Assembly: GCA_947095585.1 (NCBI GenBank) | Contig: OX352761.1 | Location: forward strand, 31,339,777-31,403,776 | Length of the DNA: 64,000 nt | Origin: Nephrocerus scutellatus | Taxonomy: Eukaryota > Arthropoda > Insecta > Diptera > Pipunculidae | Direction of reading: 5' to 3' | Shown: positions 10,265-21,335 of the stretch, piece after piece | Layout of the letters: the number at the start of each line of letters is the position of its first letter | Position numbering within the stretch: position 1 is the first letter of the stretch | Translations under genes and position numbers: made by a program | Notes under the pieces: generated by a model | What the model was told of the DNA's origin: nothing | What the model saw: only the letters and a program-made list of their open reading frames with translations | The model's database searches: none

Positions 10265-10640
10265 TAGGCCAATTTTTTTTTGGAAGGTTTTTATAAAAAA
10301 CATTTATTTAACTTCACTTGACCCCTTTTGTCTGTATTTTCGACTACTTTTAGGTCCTTTTTAACCAACTTCCACATGAGAGCTGAAATTTTGTGAGTGT
10401 CTAAGTCCAAAATAGCATTTTTATATTCCGCGTATGAAGCATGGCAGGTGTCGCGTGTGGCGCGTGTGATGGGTTGAAATCGCGTCATTTTCTCGTTTTT
10501 TGATGTCTTTTTTTACCACTTTTCGTACGACCTATTGGGCTGAAATATTGCGGATCAATATAAGCGGCCAATTTTAATATCCCGCGTTTAACACGTGTCG
10601 CGGGTCACATGTGGCGCGTGTGGCGCGTGTGGTGCGTGGA
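10265..10640 (-). repeat. Third dispersed family, reverse orientation
   Basis: Contains tgtcgcgtgtggcgcgtgtg and repeated 'ttttaaccaacttccaca..gagctgaaattttgtgag' text, which is the reverse complement of the family seen at 62980-63770. Two partial units. Confidence 0.65.
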
Positions 10641-11130
10641 ACAAAGAAAGTACTTTGAAATAGCCCCGACCTCAAATAAATATTTTGGCGATTATTACCA
10701 AATAACTGTGACTGTGTGGCGTGTTTCTGATGTTCTACTTGCAATTCAAAGAGCCTTAGCAAAACAAGTACCAAGCGGTGAATGGATTGAATCCACTTTT
10801 CGGTAAATTATAAATAGTATAGAGTTGCCTATTACCCTTTTCGTTATTCAAGCGGTTAGCCTTTTTGACAAATGCTGGGAAGTATATACGTAATGGTTTT
10901 GTAACAACCATGTCAGTGTATACTCTAGTGGCATGGTGTGTGGTTGGGATCAGTGATCCATATGTAAGTGTCCAACGCCAGAATGACTTAACATCCAGAC
11001 CGACGTTCATACCGATGGACTGAACACAGTCGGTCAAGTCCCTAATCTTTCATTCCCATAGTTTTTTGTTTAGTTTTAGAAAGAAATTTTTTTATGAAAA
11101 TTTGATATCGAAATAGCTAGCAACTTAATT
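10641..11130. other. Receptor intron, no gene seen
   Basis: No coding or repeat structure that I can name. Confidence 0.35.
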
Positions 11131-12245
11131 TTAATTTAGCCATAGTTTTAGATGTAAATTCTCTAATCGCAGATATTTTATATGGGAGCCCCTCGATCCT
11201 GGGTCTTTTTTTTTTTGTAGGAGAAAATCATCGAAAGAGACATTTGACATCAGATGTCAAATTTGAAAATGCTCAGATCATTTTATTCTGAGCACTTAGG
11301 GTTAGAGCACGCTCATACTCTGAACAAATAAGAAACACGAGCATTCTCTTTGACTGATCTGAACTAATTTATGAAGACGCCAAATGACAGAATATTGTGA
11401 AACCTTCTTGTTCTATCTGTAAGTTGATATCGACAACAAAAACGACATTAATAAAAATACAATTCAGTAAATAAGTAAGTAAGTTCATTGAAGCATAAAA
11501 CATTTATGTCTCGTTTCATTGCTGGGTTCATTTGTGCGTGAGCTAAGATTTCTCTCTCTCTCCACCACCCAAAACCAAGCAGCGCAGCCGAATGCGCAGC
11601 ACACAGCACACAGTCATTAAAGTACGACGGTATCTGATGCCACTATAAGATATTTAAAAAAATGTATAAGCGCATTGGGGACGAACCCGGGGCCCATTCA
11701 CTACCAAATTTTAGAAAAAGTATTGTTTATTGGATATACATATGTGTTTAAAATTTGAAAGCAATCGGGTAATTTTTATTTTAAGTTTGTATGGGAGCCC
11801 CACGAACCTGGGGCCCGATCACTTCCAAAGAAAGTATTGTCACCGGAAATACACGTGTGTACAAAATTTCAGGAAAATCGGGCTTTAGGCTTGCGTTAAA
11901 AATTGATAGTTAAAAAAAAAATTGTATGGGAGCCCCCCGACCCCAGGGCCCGATCGCGACATTTTTTCAGAAAATTTGTATCCAAAATCTCTCCAAAATT
12001 TTTACAAAAAGTGTTTTCCATCGGTGATACACATTTGTATAAAATTTTAAGAAAATCGGGTAAATTTTTTAAAATATTTGTATGGGGCCTCAAATTTTAA
12101 TAGAAAGTATTGTCACCGGAAATATACATGTGTGCAAAATTTCAATAAAATCGGGCTATGGGAAGTGGGTTAGAAATTGATCAGAAAATCTGACCAGCCA
12201 GCCACCCAGCCAGCCACGTGCACGCGAAGTAAATATAGAGAAGTA
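11130..12245 (-). repeat. ~115-bp-unit repeat with an LTR-like ~500-bp core
   Basis: The left part has tctctaatcgcagata and gggagcccctcgatcctggg, then a unique ~500-bp core (from gtaggagaaaatcatc through the gacatttgacatcagatgtc hairpin to gacggtatctgatgccacta), then three ~115-bp units with tatgggagcccc, acacatgtgt cores and aaaatcgggc, and finally the reversed head cgcgaagtaaatatagaga near 12224. The core is the same sequence that forms both arms of the palindrome at 33390-34903. Within the core, aataaaaatacaattcag and the t-rich/ac-rich layout are reminiscent of an LTR, but no flanking pol gene is present. Confidence 0.7.
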
Positions 12246-12249
12246 ATAA

Positions 12250-12654
12250 AAATGACCGACTTTTGCCTGTGCCGAAGGACAGTTTCTTTCCCTTTCCTTC
12301 ATTTTTCTTAGTCAACACAATTTACAAATTTTTTGTTCGTGAGAAGGTGTCAATGGTAAGTGACAAAGACCACACGTCCGACGAGCTAGGCCGTACAGCG
12401 GGCGTGTCGCGAAGTCCTTAAAAGTGGCAGAACCCCTAGTGGGACCTCGGTTCATAACATATAGCAGAATATAAAATTAGATGTTCCATTGATTATTTGA
12501 CAATCGGAATATGATAAACAGGCTGGAACGAAGAAATAGTTGCATAATGTTGGAAAGGATATTGACATTGATTTCTACTAACTTTGGGACATTTTGGTCT
12601 CTTTTACCACGTTCAAAGATTTCCTAATTGTTTTCAGTGGGGTTTGCTTTATGA
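12250..12654. other. Receptor intron, no gene seen
   Basis: Nothing recognised. A GC-richer patch around 12380-12450 has no identifiable coding capacity. Confidence 0.35.
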
Positions 12655-12750
12655 AGAAAGCTATTTGGAAGAGTTCGGCATCGAACTCTTTTTAAAAAAG
12701 ATCTTCAGACATTATGACGCTTGAAACGGAGACTGATTAACTCTCAAAAT
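12655..12750 (+). pseudogene. LINE fragment sharing a deletion junction with 9785-10090
   Basis: The text 'aagagttcggcatc', 'ctctttttaaaaaagat', and 'gcttgaaacggagactgat' parallels 9970-10036. Both join the DxSKAFD-side sequence to the same downstream site, so they descend from one internally deleted LINE or from one duplicated locus. Confidence 0.55.
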
Positions 12751-13262
12751 CCGCAATAACTTATCCCTATAGCCTCTTTGTTTTGCTTGTTTGAATTCTC
12801 CTAACATCAACTAGAGTACACATTAAGTGTCTACTTACGGCTATACGAAATTAGTCTCAAGTTTAATAATTCTTTATATTTTTGATACTTTTTTCATAAT
12901 GAAATAAATCCCAAAATATTGGCATTTATTTAATTAATTTAGAATTTTTTTCTCTTAAAAATCGGCACTTATTTTATTAAGAAATCGGTCACAAAATTGT
13001 TGAAATGAAATAAGCCCAGAAAATTATTTGGGAGTTAAATCAATTCGAAATGTCTTAATAGGACTTGTTTCATAATCAAATAAACCGCAAATTTTGGGTA
13101 TTTTTTAATTTCTTAATTCGGATGTTTTTTTTTGTTGAAAGTTAATTAATTTTCGAATTTTGGAACTTATTTCTTTGGCACTAATTTCATTGAGCTTCTA
13201 CTTACACACAAAGTGAACTATCCGAATTCAATAATATATAACTTTTAACAATAAATTTAACT
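12751..13262. other. Receptor intron, very AT-rich
   Basis: No gene seen. The themes 'aaatcggcacttatttt' and 'aaataaacc(g)caaa' recur a few times, suggesting decayed short repeats. Confidence 0.3.
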
Positions 13263-14880
13263 TTGAACTACTTGAGGGTGTTAGTTTGTCGAGAAAGATC
13301 CTCAACACTCTTTTTTTTATAATTTGCGCACGTGAAAAAGGGTTCGTCTTGAATGCCTGTGTATAATAGTGATGTGAAAAGACAGAGCTTCGCAAAGCAT
13401 TCCACATACGTGTTGTACGGCTGAAGAACGAATCCCTGAACTGAAGTGATAAAACAGTAACAAGCAGGAAACGTTCCTATTGGCGAATCTATTGGTTTCG
13501 CAATAGTTTTATGCGCACCAGACCAGATATAAAAAATTTTACTCAAGTTTAGGGCGAATAAAAGCCTTGTAGATAGTAGCCAGATCAGAGGGAGTGAAAA
13601 TTGCACCGGGTTAGAAAACCTAAACATTTCGCAGCATTTTTGGTGATGGAAAATATGTGGTCATTCCAACGAAGCTTGTCGTTAACGCGCACACCGAGAA
13701 TTTCGAGTTTTTCTGTTTCCTAGATGCAAGCGCCATTCATTCTTTTAGACGACAGGAAACATCATTGTGTTTTGAAAGCGTAAAATTCTACCCGATTGTT
13801 TTCTTCCCATTTTATTATGCTGTCCAGATCACAATTTAACATGTTTAACATACTTAGCTGTTTGAGTTCCACATGAGGAGTTGATGGACGTTCTTTAAAC
13901 TTATATGAAAAGCTGAGAGTGCTGTCATCAGCGAAAGAGTGAATTGGATTAAAAGTGCTCAAGAGATCGTTAATAAAAAACAACCAATTAAAATTAAAAT
14001 TTCTCGTGTAAATTCTCTGACCGGAGATACACAATGTGCAAAGTTTGAATAAAATCGGGTCAGTTAAAAAAAAAATTTGGGAGCCCTATACCGATCACTC
14101 CAAAATTTTTAGAAATAGTGTTTCCAGCGGAGTGTTGTCCATCTTTTTATATATTTGGTATGGGTGCCCCCCACCCCGGGGCCCAGTCGGAGATATACAT
14201 GCGTATAAAATTTGAAGAAAATCGGGTAAATTTTGTACAATATTTGTATGGGAGCCCCCCGACCCCGAGGGGTCCAAATCAGAAAGTGTTGTCATTGGAA
14301 GTACACGTGTGTGCAAAGTTTGAATAAAATCGGGCTTTAGGAAGTGTGTTAAAAATGATAATAAAATTCTACCCACCAGCCAGCCAGCCACGGGCACGTG
14401 AAGTTAGTACAGAGAATTTAAAAATGAGAAAGAGCGTCGGAGTTAGAACAGAGCCCTGGGGAAGAAGAATTGAAACCGTCCAAAACAACTTGAATTGAGC
14501 GGTCCAAAAGATAGCTTCTAATTCAATTAAACAGTTTTTCATCGACTCCATAGGCAAGCATTTTAGACAAAAGAGCTTGATGCCAAACTCTGTCTAATGT
14601 TTTGGAAATATCGAGTACAATTGCTTTGCTTTCACTAAATTGATGCAAAGACCGGTTCCACTGTTCGGTGAGATATACCGTCAAATCACCAGTAAAACGT
14701 TGCCCACGAATTCCGTACTGCCAGTCACTAAGGATTACGTTGGATTCAAGATATTTAATGAGCTAAAAAATTGTTCAGCGTTTTCATGACCTTGGGAACG
14801 CCTTGGTTCGCCTTTTGACGTAACAACGTCTCACTACAAGGTTTAAGGAGTACATATTCAAAAAGTCGAATGTTAAATGG
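13263..14880 (-). pseudogene. CR1/Jockey-like LINE, RT part, interrupted by a ~115-bp-unit repeat
   Basis: Minus strand, from right to left: RT text including an equivalent of STGDLTVYLTEQW and DISKTLDRVWHQAL at 14880-14550, PQGSVLTPTLFLIF at about 14450, then an insertion at 13995-14435, then INDLLSTFNPIHSFADDSTL (catalytic FADD) and the C-terminal region with the LVGMTTYF/IFHHQKCCEMF and HTTRMWNALRSSVFS-type text near 13650-13370. Frames are broken throughout. The interrupting repeat begins directly after the LFLIF codons, at the same site as in the copy at 26066. Confidence 0.75.
13995..14435 (-). repeat. ~115-bp-unit repeat inserted in a LINE
   Basis: In minus orientation it starts aaattctctgtactaacttc, continues with the gtggctggctgg head and acacgtgtact/acatgcgtat cores, gggagccccccgacc blocks and ends agagaatttacacgagaaa followed by ggttgttttttattaacg, where the LINE frame resumes. 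Confidence 0.7.
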
Positions 14881-14945
14881 AACTATTTTAACAGCATTTT
14901 GTCCTCTGTTATGTCACTATTTTAGCAGCATTTTGTCCTCTGTTA

Positions 14946-17706
14946 TGTCATCATCATCATCATATTTGGCTCTACAACCGGGGTTCAGTCCTGGCTTGGC
15001 CGGCCTCGCTGTCGTGTTCCATAAATCCTACCGCAATGGACTTTCCAAGCAGGATTCTCTTCGCTCATGCGAGCTAGGTGTCCTGCCCACCGGAGCCTAC
15101 CGAGCTTAATTTTCTTCACGATGTCGACATCGCGGTAACGCTCGTAGATCATTATAGAGTCTCCGGAATCGTCCTTCCTCACATACGGGGCCAACAATTC
15201 TCCGTAAAACTTTTCTCTCGAACGCGGCTTAAAGGTCAGAATGCTTTTTGCTAAGCACCCAAGTCTCGGATCCATATGTAAGTACTGGTATGACCATTGT
15301 CTTATATATCAGCAGCTTGGATGTTATGGTTAAGTTCCTGGATTTGAAGAGTCTTGACAGGCTATAGTGGGCTTTGTTGGCTTTAAGCAAACGTGCGCGT
15401 ATTTCTGGTTCAATTCTGTTATCGGCTGCTATAGTTGACCCGAGATAGTTAAAGGATTGCACTACTTCAAATCCGCCCTCCACTATCTTAATTGAGGGAC
15501 CAATGTTGGATCTTCTACTCGCAGACGTGGCCACCATGTACTTTGTTTTGCTCTCATTTATGTGCAGCTCCAGATTTCGTGCCGCCTGCTCTATCTGGAC
15601 GAAAGCTTCCTGTACAGCTCTTTGGTTTCTACCAACGATGTCAATATCGTCTGCGTAATCTGAATGGACTTATAGAGGATTGTTCCTCTCGCCGTTACGT
15701 CAGAGTCTCTGATCACTTTCTCCAACGCCAGGTTGAAGAGGACGCAGGCCAGTCCATCCCCTTTTTGGAGCCTGTTATAGATGTTGAATGAGCTTGATAG
15801 TGATCCGGATATTTTTACTTAGCTTATAACATTGGTCATGGTCAACCTACATAGTCGTGTCAGTTTATTTGGGATGCCGAATTCTCTCATGGCTTTATAA
15901 AGTTCTACTCTGGCTATGATATCATAGGCGGCTTTAAAGTCTATAAAAAGATGGTGTAGTGAGTTTTGAAACTCTAGACATTTTTCCATCACCTGCCTTA
16001 GGGTGTAAATCTGATCAGTTGTTGATTTGCCTGGGATGAAGCCACACTGGTATGGACCAATGATGACTTTAGCGTATGGGGAAAATCTTATACGCGGTAC
16101 TCAACAACGTTATACCACGATAATTGCTGCATTTTGTGATATCTCCCTTCTTATGTATGGGGCACAGGATGCCTCTTCGCCAGTCTTCCGGCATAACTTC
16201 TTCCTCATACTTGCACTATTATTTCATGAATTGCTTGGTGTAATGTAGGGCCTCCTATTTTTATCAGTTCCGCTGGGATCCCATCAGATCCCGGGGCCTT
16301 ATTATTTTTGAACCGATACATCGCTCTGCTAACTTCGACTATGCTTGGTGGCGGCAGCATAGTTTGATCTTCGGTCATTGGTGGAGCCTCACATTCCTCA
16401 GTTAGCTGGCCATTTAGCATCTCATGAAAGTGTTCTTCCCATCGCTCGAAGATGCCTTTAAGATCGGCGATCAGATTATCCTCTTTGTCCTTGCAGTATG
16501 TGCAACACGGTGTATATTGCGTCATACCGCGGACCCTTTGGTAGAACTCCCGCGCCTGGTGAGGTCCTTGCTCTTTGTACTGTTCCAGTTCACGGACGAG
16601 ATTATTCTCCCAGGCTGCTTTCTTTCGCCGGTGAAGTGTTTTTTCATATCTTCTGAGCTCTTTATATTCATCTTCGCGTGCCCGCGTTCTGTGAGATTGT
16701 TGAATTGCTCATTACGTTCAGTCGCTAGCATACATTCGTCATCGAACCAGTCGTTCCGATCTCTACGACTATTGCCTAAGATGGAGTCAGCAGTACTTAT
16801 GACAGTATCTTTAAGGCGTGTCCATTTCTCTTCTACGCTTGACAACTCAGCCCCAGGACTTACTCTCCCAGCATTTAGGGCGACTACTATCGCTGAACCA
16901 TAGTTGTTTCTGATCTCTTCGTTGCGAAGGGCAGCCGTGTTGACTCGAATCTGATTCGCGGATGCAGTCTTTCGTGATGATACAATCCGCGCTCGGAGCA
17001 CCATACCAAGAAGATAGTGGTCCGAGTCGACGTTGGCACCTCGGTGCGTTCGTACCGTCATCAGGTTCGGGTTGTGGTGGTGGTCTATTAACACGTGGTC
17101 GATCTGGTTGCGAGTGACTCCATCAGGAGATACCCAGGCGGCTTTGTGGATATTTTTGCGTGCAAATCTTGTACTCACAACGACCAAATTATTGCTTGCG
17201 GCCATCTCTATGACTCGTTGTCCATTGTCATTAGTGTTCTCGTGTACTGGCTCCCTACCTATTTTAGCATTCATATCCCCCAGAATGATTTTTACATCAT
17301 ACTGAGGGCAGACATGGAGTTCCCGTTCGACTGATTCAAAGAATTCTTCTTTTTCATCATCTGGGGAATACTCTGTAGGTGCGAACGTTTATGAGGCTTA
17401 TGTTTTTATATTGCACTGCACGCGAAGGGTGCATAGCCGTTCATTTACTGCATTACGGTGGGTTTCATTCTTTTGCTGACTAGAAACCCCACCCCGAGCA
17501 CATGATGTCTTGCATGAAAGCTGTAATATGTGTCATATTCTGATTTTTGTAAGACACCATTCCCTGTCCACCGCATCTCCTGAATTGCTGTTAAGTTAAC
17601 ATTATATTTGGACAGGGTATCGGCTAGCTGCTGTGCAGCTCGAGCTCTATACAGTGAGCTTACGTTACATGAGAAAATTCTTAAATCGTTTAGCCGTTTT
17701 CGTTGC
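14946..17706 (-). mobile_element. RTE-like LINE, near full length, degenerate
   Basis: Minus strand from right to left: endonuclease start near 17700 (equivalent to LRIFSCNVSSLYRARAAQQL), an endonuclease/linker open frame 17274-16522 with ASNNLVVVSTRFARKNIHKA, NQIDHVLID and the catalytic SDHYLL, then RT text (KNNKAPGSDGIPAELIK at 16280, then HKKGDI and FIDFKAAYD equivalents), and the C-terminal domain with ETWVLSKKHSD and LGRLRWAGHLARMSEE at 15537-14985. At the RT active site a 7-base gap destroys the ILAYADD codons (15650). The 3' end is agccaaatatgatgatgatg, a short tandem tail like other RTE-clade LINEs. The element lies in the 12.9-kb receptor intron in the gene's sense orientation. Confidence 0.85.
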
Positions 17707-17719
17707 CTGTTATGTCACT

Positions 17720-18655
17720 TTTAATATGTCACTTTTAATATCCACTGGGATTTGGTCATTAGGAACTAGAACTTTTTGAACTAAAGCATTTCTCAAGCGA
17801 TTAGCATGAAATTCGGTGTATAGGGCTAAGAACGACTATAAAACTTTTTCCGATGGCAATTCTGGAATATGGTAATTATGGTCTGGAATTTCGGGAACAA
17901 AGCAATTTCTCAAGCGATTCGCATGAAATTCGGTGATTAGGACCAACCCTTGTTCCTATGGAAATTCTGTAATGTGGCAAAAGAATCGTTTGCCTGAAGC
18001 GCGACAAAATCAAAGTCGTCGAACAGTTCGAAGTCAAAGCGGCCCAGGAGAAAAAGAAAGTACAATCTGGCAGAACTAGCCCTTTACAAAAGATCCAGTG
18101 TGCGGTGCTCAGCACCGAGTCATCAATTGTCCTTACAAGGCGAAGACTTGCGAAAAATGCAAGAGCTTGAATCATAAGGCTGGTCACTGTCACAGTTATA
18201 AATATTTTATAAAGCAACAGGTCGAGAGAGCCTACAAAAATGTTCAAGAGTACGACTCAATCAAGTCAACGAAGTCAACAATGCCGCGCAACGAATATTT
18301 GTTGAAACTGGAGCCGCTTTGGAAAGCCAACCTTCCAGAGTATCTCAAAACCAGCATGCAGTGCATCCGGTTTTCCATGGTCATCAAGTTGAATGGGATT
18401 GAAGAGTACGCTGAGTGATATGTAGCTAATCGAGAAATTAACCTATTCGGAATTCCTTGGTTCCGTGTCCCTGAACAGCATCAATGAAATTCAGGACCTA
18501 AGCAATTTCTCATGTGATTCGCATGAAATTCGGTATGTTGGACTAAGACTGTAAAACTTGTTCGCATGGAAATTCTGGGATATGGTTATTAGGAACTGGA
18601 ATTTCTGGAACTAATCATTTTCTTAAGCGACTTACGACTTTTAATTTAATCAATA
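17720..18655 (+). repeat. Second tandem family (~115-bp 'catttctcaagcgattcgca' units)
   Basis: Units contain catttctcaagcgattcgca, tgaaattcggt, ggactaagac..tataaaact and ggaaattctgggatatgg. Two units lie at 17735-17985 and about two more at 18480-18655, on either side of a gag fragment. The same family is at 25108-25395 (reverse) and 30575-30785 (forward). Confidence 0.7.
17985..18480 (+). pseudogene. Retroelement gag fragment with a CCHC zinc knuckle
   Basis: The frame from about 18098 reads INCPYKAKTCEKCKSLNHKA followed by GHC: CEKC-KSLN-H-KAGH-C is a CX2CX4HX4C knuckle. Downstream it is Lys-rich (YFIKQQVERAYKNVQEYD) and ends at 18418. Before it, KAAQEKKKV-type basic text is visible in another frame. 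Knuckle type suggests a BEL- or Gypsy-like gag; I cannot assign it. Flanked on both sides by the second tandem family. Confidence 0.55.
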
Positions 18656-18659
18656 TTGA

Positions 18660-19480
18660 TTAGTATTAATTTTTAAGTCCTTTAATAAATATTTAATCGT
18701 ATTTCTTAATTATAGACTTAATTTAATCGTATTTAAAAATTGTAATATTAATATTTGCTAAAAGAAAAGAATGAAGCAAACATGTGCAGTAGTAGTGATA
18801 GTATAGTCTCTCTTCTTAGCGTTCTATCGGTGCTCTGCTCTGTTTGTTCTATTAACATTGCATAAAATGATGCAGTGCTTTGTGATAGAGAAAAAAATAC
18901 AAATGTTAAAAAAAAGAGGCAAGGCCATTTACAAGTTGCAAGCGACGTTGCTGTTGCTGCTATTTCATTTTCTTTTGGCTTATCTTATCCTTACTCATGT
19001 ATACAGTAACTGGAGTGGTGTTCGATAGCTGGTTTGATGTTCGATCGTAAGTTGGATGTCTGCCATTGAACAATGAATCTACCATCGACCATTGAGTCAA
19101 CCATCAAACATCATACAAGGCATTAAGCATCGGATCAAAATAACTATTCGATCAATTACAGAAATAAGAGAACAATGCAAAAGAAATTTAATGATAAATA
19201 ATTGGTCTGCATGTTTCAAAGCGACATTCTTACCATACCATTTCGATGCATGGGTTAGTGCTGCTCACTTCTTTTCTCTTCAAATTTAATTTAAAACTAC
19301 TCAAATTTTTTATGAGTTGAAGCCAAAAGCTGCATTTGGGCAGTGATATCCAATATGCCACTTCACAGTTAGTGGTTATGAACATTCAAATTCGCTTATA
19401 AATAATTTATATATAATGTGATGTGATGATGATGTATATGATAAGCGTAGTCGTAGCACTGTCATATTTTTTTATAATAC
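18660..19480. other. Receptor intron, no gene seen
   Basis: AT-rich; 19035-19130 has several short 'tcgaccattgagtcaaccatc' type repeats. No coding signal. Confidence 0.35.
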
Positions 19481-19489
19481 TAACGAAAA

Positions 19490-19625
19490 CAGTTTTAGAC
19501 CTTTATCTTTGGACGTACAATTCAAACATTCCTTCTTTAGCCGCTCAAAAATTTTGTGGAATGAATTGCCCGACTCTGTATTTCCGCATGTGTATGACAT
19601 TCAGTCATTTAAAATATATGTGATT
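19490..19625 (+). pseudogene. CR1/Jockey-like LINE C-terminal fragment
   Basis: In a broken frame the plus strand gives FKHSFFSRS, ILWNELPDSVFPH and VYDIQSFK, which matches the FRDSFFSRTIVMWNELPDSV end of the copy at 27362-27991. It stops at the position where that copy ends. Confidence 0.7.
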
Positions 19626-19912
19626 ATGGCTTGGCAAAGTTTATATTGAAATAACTGTGCAATATAATTAGTATTTTTGGCCAATAAAGCTGCACCCTCT
19701 GAAATATACTCGTATCCCGTCTAAACGTCACTATAGACCATGTGAGCTTGTAAACTACAACCCTCTCTAGTGTAGTATAGTCTCTGTTAGTTGTTTCTCT
19801 GCTCAACTCACATTACATTGCCAGTAAATGTTTGTAAACGTTGTCACGCTCAAAACCGTCGCGGCCGTGTAGACGACACAGCGTACCATTTTTTGGGTAT
19901 GGGCTGGCCAAA
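19626..19912. other. Receptor intron spacer
   Basis: No gene seen; includes a short region possibly from a LINE 3' flank. Confidence 0.3.
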
Positions 19913-19914
19913 GC

Positions 19915-20378
19915 TGTTTTCTAACGCAATGGTAATGCCAGCTTGAAAGAATACCTCTTCAGAACTAATGGGGAAATACCATCTGGCCTAGCGGATGTGT
20001 GAGTGTTGAGATCGTTTAAAACTCTAGCAACTTTACGAGTTCGAATGAAGATCTGTCCCATAGTGTGTTCAATACTCGAAGGTGCAGGCGGCAACAATGC
20101 ACAATCTGGAAGCGTGGAGGTAGGTGCAAAATGTGCAGCAAACAGATTGGCTTTGTCTTTAGAGTTGACAGCTGGAGTGTCATTATAAATGAGCGTTGGA
20201 ATTGACGACGAGCTTAAACTTTTAATTCTTTTCACTAATGAACAAAAATGTTTACTACCTTTGGGACATTTTAGTATTTTTTGCCTCAATTTTTGGTCGT
20301 AGGCAAATTTGACTCGCCGAAAATGAGCATTGCAATCATTTCTGGCTCGTTTAAAATTTGTTCTAGAAGCCTCATTAC
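19915..20378 (-). pseudogene. CR1/Jockey-like LINE fragment upstream of the RT core
   Basis: Minus-strand frame: RTNFKRARNDCNAHFRRVKF, QKILKCPKGSKHFCSLVKRI, SSSIPTLIYNDTPAVNSKDK, ANLFAAHF and ARVLNDLNTHTSARPDGISP. This corresponds to the segment between endonuclease and RT in the copy at 48.3-50.3 kb. The open frame continues on its 5' side into copied receptor sequence, producing a chimeric start (QNVTNYFLFS then CNEASRT). Confidence 0.75.
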
Positions 20379-20543
20379 AAGAGAATAGAAAATAATTTGT
20401 TACATTTTGCAATTATCGAACCAATGCCACTGCCAAACAGACAAGAATATTCCCCAAACCTTCGGCAAATATAAAAATAATCATAAACAGAAATATCCAA
20501 TCGTAGCCTTTTCTGCGAAGTGGCGACGAGTTCTCGCCAACAC
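20379..20543 (-). pseudogene. Copy of the Dop2R TM1 exon segment inside the receptor intron
   Basis: About 165 bp are roughly 90% identical to 21402-21566 in the receptor exon, same strand, about 1.02 kb away. In frame it reads GENSSPLRRKGYDWIFLF, IIFIFAEGLGNILVCLAVAL, then VR and a stop where the gene has DRK. The TM1 Gly-Asn (GN) is kept. The copy starts and ends inside the exon, not at splice sites, so it is not an alternative exon in its present form. Its 3' end (minus sense) joins directly to the LINE fragment at 20378. Confidence 0.88.
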
Positions 20544-21335
20544 CTTACTAACTTATAAGACAAATTAAAAGTTCTTGACAGTGTTCAAGGAATAATCGTT
20601 TGCAAAATTTCGGTTCAATGATACAAATTTGTGCAAGGACGTATCAGAGTAGATTGAAGTGCTACGCTACCACATTCCAGCACATAAGACTACAGGGCTT
20701 CGCTGGCTACCTCTTGCGAATGGAAGAACATTTTTCAACAATGAAATTCTATTATTTGGTTCTCCATAAAGCCAAATATTGGATTTAAAGGACTAACTTA
20801 CTGACAACTAATCGTCACTTTGAAATTAAACGTATTGGTTGTCGTAATTCGTATCGTATTTTGTTTTGAATTTATTTACTAGATGTGCCCATGGCTACGC
20901 TCGCGCTGCTCCACCAAAATCGTAGCCACCAGATCTATAACAAAGCCCATTTCCTCAATCGACCAACGCGCCTCCCCCATTGATCAAAAATATTCCTTAT
21001 ACCTTACCTCACCTTAAGTAACGTATATATACTAAAACTTGGCTTGAGAACATATCTATGTATATAAAAAATCACAAACATCTAAAGAGTCGTTCTAGAG
21101 TTATAAGCACATAAACGGACATACGAGTATATATAAAATAAGTAGAAATGTTAGGGTCAAAATCACAAACTTTTTTTTATAAATTAGGAGGTTTATAAAG
21201 GTTTTTTTTAGATTATCAATTTACCGAATGTTACAATGCAATTTTAAGATCCCAACCAAAGATTAAGTCAAATGCAAGCACTCTTTACAAATGATTTGCT
21301 TTTCTTAGGTTTTTTTGTAAATTATTCGTACTTAC
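20544..21335. other. Receptor intron next to exon 21336-22765
   Basis: No gene seen. At 20870-20945 a 'ttactagatgtgcccatggc' motif followed by GC-richer text looks like the end of a dispersed element, as do 42150 and 52925, but I cannot name the class. The donor-side intron sequence begins gtaagtacg. Confidence 0.35.

Noticed and set aside
11220..11830. Calling the palindrome core a definite solo LTR
   Set aside because: It has an LTR-like look (polyadenylation-like signal, hairpin) but clear TG..CA ends, target duplication or a related pol-bearing element could not be shown.
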